A DNA stretch of 64,000 nucleotides from Candidatus Formimonas warabiya (GCF_002777255.1 NZ_CP017634.1:4352903-4416902); one strand, 5' to 3'; positions 7,700-19,304 are shown, numbered from the stretch's first letter. Notes: generated from the letters alone by a model not told the origin. Made by a program: numbers and translations.

Positions 7700-7712
7700 A
7701 AAATACCAATGC

Positions 7713-7799
7713 TTATTTTTTAAATTTTTCAATCTCTTCTTCGACTTCTTGTGCGCCTTTTTCTCCTTGCTTTGTCTATTTCAAGTGAAAAGCAGGCAT
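7713..7799 (-). pseudogene. Tiny ORF with in-frame UAG after katG
   Basis: ATG 7799 follows GTAGGAG and gives MPAFHLK, then TAG (7776-7778), then TKQGEKGAQEVEEEIEKFKK to TAA 7713. The second part looks like genuine protein (charged amphipathic helix) and fits neatly between the katG stop (7818) and the terminator. Options are a decayed small gene, a nonsense mutation, or amber read-through (for example as pyrrolysine, for which no machinery is visible in the window). Confidence 0.3.
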
Positions 7800-7817
7800 A
7801 GTTGTTTATACTCCTAC

Positions 7818-10043
<2,226 letters not shown>

Positions 10044-10241
10044 TTACTACCTTGAATCATAGAGATATTGAGTAACTATGGTGGATCAACAGAATGGAGG
10101 GTTATTGATAACAGTTACTATTATAAATTATATCCTTTGATTAAATAGCATACAACAATAAAAAAAAATGGAAATTCGCTAGGTAATATAAATGTTAGGA
10201 ATAATTAAAAAGTTAGGGAGATCGTTAATTCTTAAAAGATC

Positions 10242-11720
10242 CTAGAGATCCGGTTGCTTTATCCTCTCTTTAAACAATACTGAAATGGTTGTTCCGTTAT
10301 TGCCGGTCACTACCTCTATTGAAGCATTATTCTTTTCTGCAATGTTATAGCAGATGAATAAACCTAAACCGGTACCGTTTTCCTTGGTAGTAAGAAAGGG
10401 CGTGCCTAGGTTTTGGAGTATTTTTTTGTCCATCCCTTTACCATGGTCCTGTACTGACAAAACTACCTTACCATTTTCTTTGAAAGTTCGGATGGTTAGG
10501 CCATCACCTTCGCTTGACGCATCCAATCCATTGCGGACCAGATTTAAAATGAGTTGGCGAATGTCATTACCATTTATAACCGAATTGGGAATATCGCCCA
10601 AGTCTATTTCCACAAACATATTGTTCATGAGGGCTTCACCTTGAATTAAGGGAGCTATGCTTTGGATGATCCTGTTAAGGCTTTCTTCTCCGGCTTCTGA
10701 TGTTTTATCTTTAGCCAAAGTCAAGAAGCCTGAGATAATAGAACCGGCTCGATCCAATTCATCAAGCATTAACTCAAAATATTCCTGATACTGTGCAAAA
10801 TCGTTATTGGAATTAAGCAACTGCAAAAATCCCCACACAGTGGTCATAGGATTTCTAATCTCATGAGCAATTCCTGCCGCCATCTGCCCAACCAAGTTTA
10901 ATTTGTCGAGGCGCGCCATCTGCTCTTCTATGCGTTTACTTTCGGTAATATCCCTAAATACCATAACCACACCGATAACTTCACCGTTGGTGCTTCGAAT
11001 AGGAGCGGCAGAATCAGCAATGGAAAGCGTTTCACCATTCTTAGTAATAAGTCCGGTATGATTTGCTAGGCCAATAATAAAACCCTCTTTGATTACCCTA
11101 TCTACAGGAATCTCAGCGGGTTCAAGACTTATTTCGTTAAATATTCTAAATATATGATTTATCGGTTTGCCGGTGGCCTCTTCTATTGAATAGCCGGTTA
11201 TCTGTACAGCTACAGGATTTATAAAGGTGACAGTGCCGTTAATATCAGTTGTTATCACAGCATCTCCGATACTTGATAGGGTGACGCGTAACCATTCTTT
11301 CTGATCCATGATGTCCTTATCCGCCTGTATATGCATATTATTTAAAATAGCATCAGTAATTTCACTTTTTACCGAGGGGATAAATTGATTCGGGTTGTCC
11401 GAATAAATATTTTTGAAAATCCCATGTTTAACGGTTTTAACGTGACGTTCTTGACCGATTTTTTCAGATAAGATGAGGCAAGGGAAATCCAAACCGCTTT
11501 CTTCAATAATCTTCATAAACGACAGTTCATCAAACTGCCCGGTACTGATATCGACGATGACAATATCCCAGGGACCATCCTTTAAGGCAGAAACAAGATC
11601 TTCAGTGGAATGTACCCTTTTGTACGTTTGGTGATAACCATTACTATGAAGAGCTTTTAAGGCTACAAGCGAATTCTCCTCTGATTCTTCCACCAACAAA
11701 AGTCTAAGTGAGTCAATCAT
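10242..11720 (-). CDS. Sensor histidine kinase with receiver-like and PAS domains
   Basis: Start is ATG 11720, after GGGGGGAATTGCT; an upstream in-frame ATG (11735) overlaps this site. Domain order in 492 residues: an N-terminal response-regulator-like domain (LLLVEES, D57 in IVIVDIS), a PAS domain (about 140-260: AVITTDINGTVTFINPVAV), a HisKA box with H286 in GIAHEIRNPMTT, and a HATPase domain (N in NLVRNGLDA, DHGKGM, GTGLGL). It is soluble. The HisKA/HATPase part resembles Spo0A-pathway orphan kinases and the second kinase at 55333-56436 (both have MT(T/S)V.GFL.LL and F(L/I)TTKENGTGLGL). No cognate regulator is adjacent. Confidence 0.9.
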   Translation of the reverse strand: MIDSLRLLLVEESEENSLVALKALHSNGYHQTYKRVHSTEDLVSALKDGPWDIVIVDISTGQFDELSFMKIIEESGLDFPCLILSEKIGQERHVKTVKHGIFKNIYSDNPNQFIPSVKSEITDAILNNMHIQADKDIMDQKEWLRVTLSSIGDAVITTDINGTVTFINPVAVQITGYSIEEATGKPINHIFRIFNEISLEPAEIPVDRVIKEGFIIGLANHTGLITKNGETLSIADSAAPIRSTNGEVIGVVMVFRDITESKRIEEQMARLDKLNLVGQMAAGIAHEIRNPMTTVWGFLQLLNSNNDFAQYQEYFELMLDELDRAGSIISGFLTLAKDKTSEAGEESLNRIIQSIAPLIQGEALMNNMFVEIDLGDIPNSVINGNDIRQLILNLVRNGLDASSEGDGLTIRTFKENGKVVLSVQDHGKGMDKKILQNLGTPFLTTKENGTGLGLFICYNIAEKNNASIEVVTGNNGTTISVLFKERIKQPDL

Positions 11721-11927
11721 AGCAATTCCCCCCATAAGTCATATTTTGCCTCGCCTTTTGGAAATACAGTTTTCAGGTTTGAGCTATACATATTTCCATA
11801 AGGTATCCCATCAATCCTCTATTTCTTGGGCAATATTGTATGTGCTGGTAGAAATACTTTATATTTCCGTTCTGCAAATTACATAATATTCCATAAAAAA
11901 ATAATAGAAGATACAGGATAATATTAC

Positions 11928-13004
11928 TTGAATCGACAAAATCTAAACGTTGACAGAGTTAAATTAAGATTAGTTAGCGACTACGCGCCACATTCGAAAG
12001 AGATTTTACTCATGATTGAAACAGAGGTGTTAGATTTGCTTTTTAAAAAAAAGGCACCTAAGATGTTAGATACTCAAGAGGCTTTTAATCTTTGGGATAT
12101 GCTGCGCACCCGGTATGACAGTATGGAGCAGATCCAGGTATTTCAAAATTTTATTCATGATACGGATTTTAATATATTAGTTAAGGTGACCCTTTATGGG
12201 TCCTTTGAAAAACAGATAAATGAGCTGGAAAAGCTCATGAACGATTATGGTTTGAGCTTGCCCCGGAGACCGCCAAAAAGTGTTCGTACACCGGCCAACA
12301 CGGAAGCAATTGAGGACCGTTTTGTGGCCACTATCTTAATGACCCTGCTTCAAGAGAATATCAGTATGCATCTGCGGGCCACTAGGAGTTCTTTAACTTC
12401 CGACGATCTCCGAAAGGTATTTGCAAAATACTTAAAGAGTGAAATGGAGATCTACAATAAAGCCGTAAAATATATCAAGCTCAAGGGATGGTTTGGAACA
12501 CCGCCTATCTATTTGCCGGATCAATCGGATGTACAGGAAAAATTGGACTCCGGCGAAGCCTTTCACCTATGGGATCACCTGACGGCCAGGTATGATACTC
12601 TGGAAACTACGCAAATTTTTAAAAATTTTGCCCATGACCCCGATTTTGCTACCATTCTTTTAATGGGCTTTGCTGGTGTTTTACAAAAACAAATTAACAT
12701 CTTAGAGAAGGAAATGGATCATTTTAGTTTGCCGTTGACGGACAGACCCCCTAAAAGCATCAAATCCATCACGAATCAAGATGCTCTTGAGGATGAATGG
12801 ATGTACCGTTGTATTTTTACCGGGATGCAGTTCATGATTGAGCTCCATGCTACGGCACTGAAACAGAATGCGACAAACGACCGCCTTAGGAGTGTATATG
12901 AAGAGTTCCTCTGGGAAGAATTAGATACGCTTGATCATTGGATTAAATATGGCAAAGCCAAAGGTTGGCTGCGCCACGCCCCAATGTATAAGACGTCATC
13001 CTAA
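11928..13004 (+). CDS. DUF3231 protein with two tandem domains
   Basis: The frame opens with TTG 11928 after AGGAT, giving 358 residues; the next ATG is 26 codons in, inside the conserved part. Residues about 5-175 and 185-355 are repeats of one another: each has EAF(N/H)LWD, RYD(S/T)(M/L)E, F(I/A)HD.DF, and PLP/SLPRRPPKS blocks. This is the double DUF3231 arrangement of Bacilli/Clostridia spore-formers, a ferritin-like helical bundle of unknown function, thought to be coat-associated. It is divergent from the kinase at 10242-11720 and ends before a terminator at 13097. Confidence 0.8.
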   Translation: MNRQNLNVDRVKLRLVSDYAPHSKEILLMIETEVLDLLFKKKAPKMLDTQEAFNLWDMLRTRYDSMEQIQVFQNFIHDTDFNILVKVTLYGSFEKQINELEKLMNDYGLSLPRRPPKSVRTPANTEAIEDRFVATILMTLLQENISMHLRATRSSLTSDDLRKVFAKYLKSEMEIYNKAVKYIKLKGWFGTPPIYLPDQSDVQEKLDSGEAFHLWDHLTARYDTLETTQIFKNFAHDPDFATILLMGFAGVLQKQINILEKEMDHFSLPLTDRPPKSIKSITNQDALEDEWMYRCIFTGMQFMIELHATALKQNATNDRLRSVYEEFLWEELDTLDHWIKYGKAKGWLRHAPMYKTSS

Positions 13005-13404
13005 GTGAAAGTCGTTTATGCTTCGCAAATGTTTAAAGAAATGTCGGAGGGGCAGAACCGGAAGGGGCGCACGTTTGAGGGGCGTGTGGGATAGAGGCTT
13101 CGTGGTGCATTCCACGGGGCTTTTTTGTTATTGATAAGCTTTAAGGATGTCATTATTATTAAAAGAGAAGTTATAAACATGATTAGCGGATGAGGTGGAT
13201 GCATTCAGAAAAATGTTTTGGGCGGATCTTTTATTGGCACTGCCCTGCGTGAGGATCTGTACGCGGTTATCCGGCCATTGTGCCCCGGATTTCTTGCAGC
13301 GAGGTACATATTGCCGGTTTCAATCATTTGGGGGCAGAAGCTGATGATCAATGGAAAAACGGGTTGGTTGGCCGGTAAAATATTGAATGAAAGGATACTA
13401 AAAA
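13005..13404 (+). other. Spacer with terminator, no convincing gene
   Basis: Apart from the terminator at 13097-13127 I see no supported gene. A 65-codon ORF from 13218 has no ribosome site and unremarkable composition. Confidence 0.5.
13097..13127 (+). terminator. Terminator after DUF3231 gene
   Basis: GCTTCGTGG-TGCATT-CCACGGGGC stem followed by six T residues. Confidence 0.85.
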
Positions 13405-15048
13405 ATGGTCAATAAATTTTGGGATGGGCCGGAGGCGGCGCATCGGAGGGTGGTTTATAAAGGCGCCGGTTATTCCGACAGCGATATTCGGAATAAGCCT
13501 CATATAGGGATTGCCAATACTTACGCGGAAAATAGTCCTGCCCATATTCAAATGCGTACTTTGGCAGATGCGGTCAAGCAGGGTATCTGGGAAGCCGGCG
13601 GTGTGCCGGTGGAATTCGGCGTTCCTTCTACTTGCGGCAATGTTGCCATCGGTACCGAAATGATGCGCTATGAACTGGCAGGGCGGGATGCTGTGGCCAT
13701 GAGTATCGAATTTGTTGCCAGCGTGCACCAGTTTGATGGAATGGTGATGTTAGCCTGTTGTGACAATATTATTCCAGGCACTATTTTAGCAGCGATACGG
13801 AAGAACATCCCTTCTATAGTACTAACCGGTGGCCCTATGTTTCCGGGAAACTATCAGAATAAGCCCATTATCACACCGGATGTGAATGTTGGTGTGTTTG
13901 CCGATACCATTCCGGAAGATTTTTGCGCTATGGAAGATGCTGCTTGTCCCGGTATCGGCGTTTGTGCTGTGATGGGGACTGCCAATACCATGCAGATTTT
14001 AGCCGAGGCTTTGGGTTTGTCTCTGCCAGGCAGCGCTACTATTCCTGCCGCCTTGGCAGATAGGGTGCGCGCAGCCCGTGAATCCGGCCGTCAGGCGGTA
14101 CGGCTTGCCAAAGAAGGAATCAGGCCCCGGGATATTATCACCAAGGCTGCCTTGGACAATGCGACAACAGTGGATCTGGGTATTGGCGGGTCCAGTAATG
14201 CAGTCTTACATATATTGGCCATTGCCTATGAATTGGGTATTCCTTATTCCCTGGATGAATTTGATAAACGTAATCATGTTCCCTGTATTTGCGGAGTGCG
14301 TTCTGCCGGGCCTTATTCCGTTGTTGATTTGCATTTTGCCGGCGGAGTTCCCGCCGTGGAAAAGATTCTGGAACCCTATTTGGACACCGGTGTCAGAAAT
14401 ATCGCCGGCACCATCCTGCACGATGTGATCAAGGATGTTCAGCCTGTTTTGGGCGGCGTTTTGCGGCCTTTGGATCAGCCTTGGCATACTTGCTCCGGGA
14501 TTACAGTTTTAAAAGGAAATCTTGCGCAAAACGGGGCGGTTATCCGCACCACCGGGGTACCGGAAAATATGCTGAAATTTTCCGGCCCGGCCCGGGTTTT
14601 CAATAGTGATCATGAATCTTTCTTGGCGATCACCAACGGGAAAATCAAGGCGGGAGACATTATTGTATTGCGCTATGAGGGAGTTAAGGGTTCGCCGGGG
14701 ATGAATGAATTGATGCAATCCACCGATGCTTTGGTGGCTCTGGGTTTGGACGATTCCGTGGGTTTGATCAGCGATGGCCGCTTCTCCGGCTTCAATCATG
14801 GGCCCATTGTCGGGCATATTTCTCCCGAAGCGATGGAAGGCGGTAATCTGGCTTTTGTGGAAGAAGGCGATCTGATTACTGTGGATTGTTTCCAGAAAGA
14901 ATTGACTCTTCATGTTTCCGATGAAGTGTTGGCTGTGCGGCGTAACCATTGGCAAAAACCTCAGCCTAAGATTACCAAAGGGATGATGGCTTTATATGCA
15001 GCTACGGCAAGACCGTCTCACGAAGGCGGAGCAATGCAGAATTGGTAG
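13405..15048 (+). CDS. IlvD/Edd-family dehydratase
   Basis: ATG 13405 follows AAAGGATAC. The 547-residue protein aligns along its length with dihydroxy-acid / sugar-acid dehydratases, which remove water from a 2,3-dihydroxy acid using an Fe-S cluster. C119 (ACCDNIIPG) and C187 (GVCAVMGTANTM) are two of the three usual cluster ligands. The third, normally in a PCNxH motif, is replaced by Ala46 in ENSPAHIQM; a nearby C77 (STCGN) could substitute. No branched-chain amino acid genes are adjacent, so a sugar-acid or other hydroxy-acid substrate is as likely as IlvD. A single gene bounded by terminators. Confidence 0.85.
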   Translation: MVNKFWDGPEAAHRRVVYKGAGYSDSDIRNKPHIGIANTYAENSPAHIQMRTLADAVKQGIWEAGGVPVEFGVPSTCGNVAIGTEMMRYELAGRDAVAMSIEFVASVHQFDGMVMLACCDNIIPGTILAAIRKNIPSIVLTGGPMFPGNYQNKPIITPDVNVGVFADTIPEDFCAMEDAACPGIGVCAVMGTANTMQILAEALGLSLPGSATIPAALADRVRAARESGRQAVRLAKEGIRPRDIITKAALDNATTVDLGIGGSSNAVLHILAIAYELGIPYSLDEFDKRNHVPCICGVRSAGPYSVVDLHFAGGVPAVEKILEPYLDTGVRNIAGTILHDVIKDVQPVLGGVLRPLDQPWHTCSGITVLKGNLAQNGAVIRTTGVPENMLKFSGPARVFNSDHESFLAITNGKIKAGDIIVLRYEGVKGSPGMNELMQSTDALVALGLDDSVGLISDGRFSGFNHGPIVGHISPEAMEGGNLAFVEEGDLITVDCFQKELTLHVSDEVLAVRRNHWQKPQPKITKGMMALYAATARPSHEGGAMQNW

Positions 15049-15376
15049 CCTCGTCCCCTTGGCGCTTATCCGATAATGACAAAATGTCAAATCAATCTCA
15101 AAAGGAACCCAGGTAGCTTTACCAACATCATAGCCTTAAAAATGCTCAAACCGGTACTTTAAACCAGTATCGGTTTTTTTTATCCCTTTTTCAACCACTT
15201 CCCTGGTGCTTTCCTATATCAGAAATGGAAAAGATTGACCGGCATCTTTGTGCACCTGGGTTTTTTAGGGGACATGACGTTCCGGTCAATCTATAGCAAC
15301 ACTGAATACATAATTGATAATGATTTGAGAAGGATATATCTTAAGGATTTTATAAAATACTGGAGTGAGGATACTG
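15049..15376 (+). other. Spacer with terminator
   Basis: Contains the terminator at 15149-15182 and otherwise no supported gene. Confidence 0.5.
15149..15182 (+). terminator. Terminator of the dehydratase gene
   Basis: AACCGGTACT / AGTATCGGTT stem, one mismatch, then a run of T. Confidence 0.8.
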
Positions 15377-16762
15377 ATGAATAGGAAAATCACGATATTA
15401 TTAGCGTTCGTTGCACTAATTGTGGTATCAAGTTATGTATATTTGAGCACTGTGCCTCCATCTCCCCAACGACAGCCGTTAAGCCCCTCAGAGAACTTGC
15501 CTGGAGAAGATAAACTAGCCAAATCCGACAAGGAGGATGTGGAGGAGAATATCAACGGCTACAGCCTTGAAGAGGACCTAAGGATCAACCAAACCACAGA
15601 GGAGGAGGAAGAAAATAGAATATCCGGCCTTAGTCAGCAGCAGCAAGCACAGTTGATGAAAAAAATAGAGCCCAACAAGATGAACACAGTACTTCATGAG
15701 TACAACACTTCTCTGCCTAAAGGAATTAATAATAAAGTGCAGTACTTTTACTATAACATTTCCTACGATTATTTCCTTATTACAGCAGAAAATGGTGCCG
15801 ATATCCGGGAAAACCCTGCGGCCGACTCCACCGTTGTTGCCAGGGTAGAGAATCTGGATAAGGTGTCCTTGCTTCAGCGGGCTGAAGGTAAAGAATTTCA
15901 GGGTTCAAATATTTGGTACAGGGTAGCATGTAAAAAAGACAATCAAACAAAAGAAGGCTATCTGCACGCATCAACAGGTACCCCCAGGGCCTTCCGGTTT
16001 GACAAAATGCTGGCTGCGGTAAACCAGCTGAAGCAGCAGCTGGCCCAGGGGGAATTACACTTTATCAGCAACTATAAGAATCAGAACGGTGCCCCCCCTA
16101 AAAAGGGTGACGCTGCAATAGATGAGTATGGATACCGGTTTTATCACAGTGCTCCCGCATACCTGCGGGCAGATACCGGCAGCGAATTCCGGTATATACC
16201 GGACGGAATCCTGGTGCGAATATTAGATGAGACAGATGAGTTTTATCATGTTAATGTTCCTACTTTTGGGGGAAATTACTATGTGCCGAAAAAGTACATT
16301 GACCGGGCTGCCACATTAAGCTGGTTGAACCATGTGGTTGTAGTTGACAGAAATCAGCAAAACGAGGCTTCCTTTAAAGTAGGTGAAAACAGTCTCGACC
16401 TTGTTTCATATACTTTGGCTACTACAGGAATACCAAGCGATTTCTCCTTTGAAACTACCCTGGGCAGTTACAAGGCCATTGAAAAAAAAGACCGGTTTGA
16501 ATATATCCAAAAGGGTACTGAAGAAATTGGGGGTTACGCGCCCTTTGCCATACGTTTTACCGGTGGGGCTTACATTCACGGTGTTCCTGTGGAATATGAG
16601 GTAAAGGACGGTGAGAAGGTGGATCCCGGGACGATAGAATATCTCCATACCATTGGTACAACTCCTCGCTCAAATATGTGTGTGCGCAATTATACCAGTC
16701 ATGCAAAATTCCTTTATAACTGGATGGACATCAAAAACGGCGCTGTTATTGTTATAGAATGA
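15377..16762 (+). CDS. Exported L,D-transpeptidase with SH3-like domain
   Basis: Start is ATG 15377 after GGAGTGAGG. The 461-residue product has an N-terminal membrane anchor (ITILLAFVALIVVSSYVYL), an acidic linker (residues 30-85), an SH3-like domain (ENGADIRENPAADSTVVARV ...), a second SH3-like stretch, and a C-terminal YkuD domain. The catalytic signature is present: GGAYIHGVP and SNMCVRNYTSHAKFLYNW (H...SxxCxR). Such enzymes form or edit 3-3 peptidoglycan crosslinks or attach proteins outside the membrane; in spore-formers they often act in the cortex or wall. Monocistronic. Confidence 0.85.
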   Translation: MNRKITILLAFVALIVVSSYVYLSTVPPSPQRQPLSPSENLPGEDKLAKSDKEDVEENINGYSLEEDLRINQTTEEEEENRISGLSQQQQAQLMKKIEPNKMNTVLHEYNTSLPKGINNKVQYFYYNISYDYFLITAENGADIRENPAADSTVVARVENLDKVSLLQRAEGKEFQGSNIWYRVACKKDNQTKEGYLHASTGTPRAFRFDKMLAAVNQLKQQLAQGELHFISNYKNQNGAPPKKGDAAIDEYGYRFYHSAPAYLRADTGSEFRYIPDGILVRILDETDEFYHVNVPTFGGNYYVPKKYIDRAATLSWLNHVVVVDRNQQNEASFKVGENSLDLVSYTLATTGIPSDFSFETTLGSYKAIEKKDRFEYIQKGTEEIGGYAPFAIRFTGGAYIHGVPVEYEVKDGEKVDPGTIEYLHTIGTTPRSNMCVRNYTSHAKFLYNWMDIKNGAVIVIE

Positions 16763-16826
16763 TGTCAGGAAACTTTTACTCAAAGCAGTCCCTCTGGGTT
16801 GTAAGGGGGGGGCGGGGCTGTTGACA

Positions 16827-16868
16827 ACATCCCAAATTTACGGTGACGTAAGTTAGGGGTGTTTTTTA
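16827..16868 (+). terminator. Large GNRA-capped terminator, first copy
   Basis: ACATCCC...TTTACG-GTGA-CGTAA...GGGGTGT forms a long stem closed by a GTGA tetraloop, followed by TTTTTT. A near copy is at 28521-28560, with shared sequence for about 50 bases including GACAAC just upstream, so it is a repeated unit rather than two independent terminators. Confidence 0.8.
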
Positions 16869-17045
16869 TTGCCTAAAATGTGATGCCGTGAGGTGATTTC
16901 ATCAGTGCGAAGTTGCTGTCCGCGGTATTTTTATGCCCATTTTTACAACCCGGACTACTTGGCAAATTTTGAATTCTTCCAGTGCCGTTAGGCGGGGCAC
17001 AAGAGGCGGTTCTTCGATTTGCATAATAGTTTATTAAACAAATCG

Positions 17046-17084
17046 TTGACAGATATATCATAATACGATATATTTAATATATCG
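17046..17084 (+). promoter_or_regulatory. PadR promoter with overlapping operator
   Basis: TTGACA (17046-17051), a 17-base spacer and TATATT (17069-17074) make a near-consensus sigma-A promoter. The palindrome CGATATAT-TTA-ATATATCG (17066-17084) covers the -10 box. Related ATATATC/CGATAT half-sites lie at 17055 and 17090. This is the expected design for autorepression by the PadR protein encoded 29 bases downstream. Confidence 0.75.
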
Positions 17085-17112
17085 GCAGACGATATAAGAG
17101 AGGTTGATAGAT

Positions 17113-17445
17113 TTGGATAATAGCTCACCTTTGACCGAGGCATTATTTTATATTTTGTTGGCTGTGCGAAGGCCGAATCATGGATATGGAATAATTCAGA
17201 ATGTCAGTGAAATGACAAGCGGCAGGGTCTTGTTAGGCCCAGGAACATTGTATGGTGCGATTAACTCCATGCTTACGAAAGGTTGGATCAGTTTATATAG
17301 TGAGGATAAAGAATCTAGAAAGAAAAAAGAATATTTGATTACGGGTATGGGAAGAGAAGTATTCAAAAATGAAGTTAAGAGGTTAAAGGAACTTCTTGAG
17401 AATGCTGAAAAGATCGATGAACAAGAGGGGATGAAAAAATGCTAA
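17113..17445 (+). CDS. PadR-family transcriptional regulator
   Basis: TTG 17113 lies nine bases after AGAGAGG; TTG 17104 in the same frame is too close. The 110-residue protein is a PadR winged helix: LTEALFYILLAVRRPNHGYG, GPGTLYGAINSMLTKGWI (recognition helix), KKKEYLITGMGREVF (wing), and a C-terminal dimerisation helix. It overlaps the next gene by 7 bases, the standard PadR-DUF2812 operon. PadR proteins repress their own operon until an inducer binds; the operator is described at 17046-17084. Confidence 0.9.
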   Translation: MDNSSPLTEALFYILLAVRRPNHGYGIIQNVSEMTSGRVLLGPGTLYGAINSMLTKGWISLYSEDKESRKKKEYLITGMGREVFKNEVKRLKELLENAEKIDEQEGMKKC

Positions 17446-17954
17446 AATTCAAACTATACTATGATAAAGATGCTGAAGAAGAGTGGCTCCAGAAAATGTC
17501 TTCAGAAGGGTGGGCATTAAAAAAATTCTTTCTGGGGTTTTATACTTTTGAGCCATGTGAGCCTGGAGAATATAATTACCAGATAGATTTACTTGATAAT
17601 TGGAGCGGTAATAAAGCAGATTATGCCTCTTTTATGGAGGACCTGGGAGTAGAAGTTATTGATCAATGGTGGCGCTGGGTCTATTTAAGAAAAAAGGCAG
17701 TAGATGGTCCATTTGAAATGTATACGGATGTAAATTCAAAAATTGCTTTATACAGTAAGATTCTTAATTTTTTCAAGATCTTTTTAGTTATCGAGTCCAT
17801 TTGTTTCTTCATAGAGTTCGCGGCCACAATAAGAACAGGTTACTTTATGTTCGGGGTATTTTCAGTTTTGCTTGGGGCAATTTCTTTGGCGATGTTAAAG
17901 ATGGTTTGGAAATGCAAATGGAAAATTGAACAATTAGAACAAGAAGAAATATAG
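17439..17954 (+). CDS. DUF2812 membrane protein
   Basis: ATG 17439 overlaps the end of the padR gene. The 171-residue protein starts with the DUF2812 signature (KDAEEEWLQKMSSEGWALKK ... FEPCEPGEYNYQIDLL) as a soluble N-terminal domain, followed by two membrane helices at about 105-125 and 130-150. DUF2812 proteins are almost always encoded with a PadR regulator; their function is unknown. A 27-base piece of this gene's coding sequence, with one mismatch, recurs at 34210-34236. Confidence 0.85.
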   Translation: MLKFKLYYDKDAEEEWLQKMSSEGWALKKFFLGFYTFEPCEPGEYNYQIDLLDNWSGNKADYASFMEDLGVEVIDQWWRWVYLRKKAVDGPFEMYTDVNSKIALYSKILNFFKIFLVIESICFFIEFAATIRTGYFMFGVFSVLLGAISLAMLKMVWKCKWKIEQLEQEEI

Positions 17955-18100
17955 GGATGAAGGCAGAACGTCCCCTATTTCGAGTCCCGCCCGCCGGACC
18001 ACATAAATTCTGATAGAGGAACTCTGGTTGATTAGAAGCCAGGGTTTCTTTTTGCTTTGTAACGTAAATTCCTTATGTAAATCTTACATTTATTTTCCCT

Positions 18101-18328
18101 TTAAATGAAGCCTTGATCCAGCATGGCCTGGGCCACTTTCGGAAAGCCGGCGATATTGGCCCCTGCCACAAAATTACCTTCCATTCCGTAGTCAGCGGCA
18201 GCTTTTTTGGATGCCTGGAGAATGCCGGTCATGATATCCTTGAGGCGCTGGTCGACTTCTTCAAAGGTCCAGGAAAGATGGAGGCTGTTTTGAGACATTT
18301 CCAGTCTGGAAGTGGCTACCCCTCCCTC
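18101..18328 (-). pseudogene. C-terminal fragment of glutamate dehydrogenase
   Basis: Read on the minus strand from about 18328: EGGVATSRLEMSQNSLHLSW, then EEVDQRLKDIMTGIL ... GANIAGFPKVAQAMLDQGF. This is the unmistakable C-terminus of NAD(P)-glutamate dehydrogenase (EMSQNS and NIAGF.KVA.AM motifs). The catalytic and nucleotide-binding parts are missing, and the sequence upstream of 18328 does not continue the family. It is a deletion remnant of about 75 codons. Confidence 0.85.
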
Positions 18329-18635
18329 ATGTAGGGCTATTAATGGAAGCTCAGGTATTATCGTTCTGGCATGTGGATTGAGAACTTAGCTGCCTTATTT
18401 AGATATCCGGGCAATGCTGGCGATAGTAAAGGGAATGGAAGCCAGTAGTTAAATTTATATTTCAAGACTCAACAAGAGTATTACCACAGTTAGTAAGGAT
18501 AACCTCCTGACTATCTTGATTGCTAATGACGTATTCATAGAGGGGATTAGGAGCAAACCGCATAAAGTGCCCAAGCATTAATATCTTAAGAAGATAGGAT
18601 ATAAAAATGAAAACATATGATGGAGGAAAATAATA
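18329..18635. other. Non-coding spacer between gdh remnant and corrinoid gene
   Basis: No supported gene. The last 40 bases contain the GGAGG site of the corrinoid-protein gene. Confidence 0.4.
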
Positions 18636-19304
18636 ATGAGAAAGAAAGAAGAATTATTGCGGTCTCTTTCTGATTGTGTCAAAGATATGGAAGATGAACA
18701 AGTTGTTGCAGTAGCGGAAGAGTATATTACCACCGGTTATCCTGCCTTGGACGGGATTTTACACGGATTAGTAGACGGGATGCAAAAAGCGGCCGCCCTG
18801 TATGAAGCAGAAGAATATTTTATCCCAGAGCTTCTGCTCTGCTCTGATGCCATGTATAATGGTTTAGCCGTTTTACGGCCGCATATCCAGCAAACAACGC
18901 AGGAAGTTAAGCACAAAATCGTTATCGGCGTTGTGGAAGGGGATATTCATGATATCGGCAAAAACTTGGTGCGCATCATGCTCGAATCCGCTGGGTACGA
19001 AATGTTTGATTTAGGCCGGGACGTTCCCTTGCGTGATTTTGTTAACAAAGCCAAGGAAGTAAATGCCGACATCATTGCCTTGTCTACTTTAATGTCCACT
19101 ACTATGCCAGGTATGGCCAAAGTTATTGATATGTTAAAGACCGAAGGAATCAGGAACAATGTAAAAGTCATTATTGGCGGTGGCCCCATCGCCCCGGCCT
19201 TTGCCAAAAAAATCGGTGCTGACGGCTATTCCTCCAATGCTCTAGATGCAGTGAAGTTGGCAGACCGCTTGATGGGTAAAGAAGCGGCAGCAAAAGAGGC
19301 ATAG
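18636..19304 (+). CDS. Methyltransferase corrinoid protein (MttC/MtbC-like)
   Basis: ATG 18636 follows a GGAGG site. The 222-residue protein has an N-terminal helical cap (residues 1-90, with PELLLCSDAMYNGL) and a C-terminal B12-binding Rossmann domain. The cobalt-ligand motif D-x-H-x-x-G is present as GDIHDIGKNLV, followed by VIIGGGPIAPAFAKKIGADGY. These proteins shuttle a methyl group between an MttB- or MtmB-type substrate methyltransferase and a second methyltransferase that charges tetrahydrofolate or CoM. The probable partner MttB homologue is at 25913-27349, not in the same operon. It is followed by a terminator. Confidence 0.9.
   Translation: MRKKEELLRSLSDCVKDMEDEQVVAVAEEYITTGYPALDGILHGLVDGMQKAAALYEAEEYFIPELLLCSDAMYNGLAVLRPHIQQTTQEVKHKIVIGVVEGDIHDIGKNLVRIMLESAGYEMFDLGRDVPLRDFVNKAKEVNADIIALSTLMSTTMPGMAKVIDMLKTEGIRNNVKVIIGGGPIAPAFAKKIGADGYSSNALDAVKLADRLMGKEAAAKEA

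Noticed and set aside
10100..10140. PerR box upstream of katG
   Set aside because: The TTATAAATTATA stretch is only a partial match in very AT-rich sequence, so it is not listed as a feature.
13218..13415. 65-codon ORF before the dehydratase gene
   Set aside because: No ribosome site and it runs into the dehydratase start region; no recognisable family.
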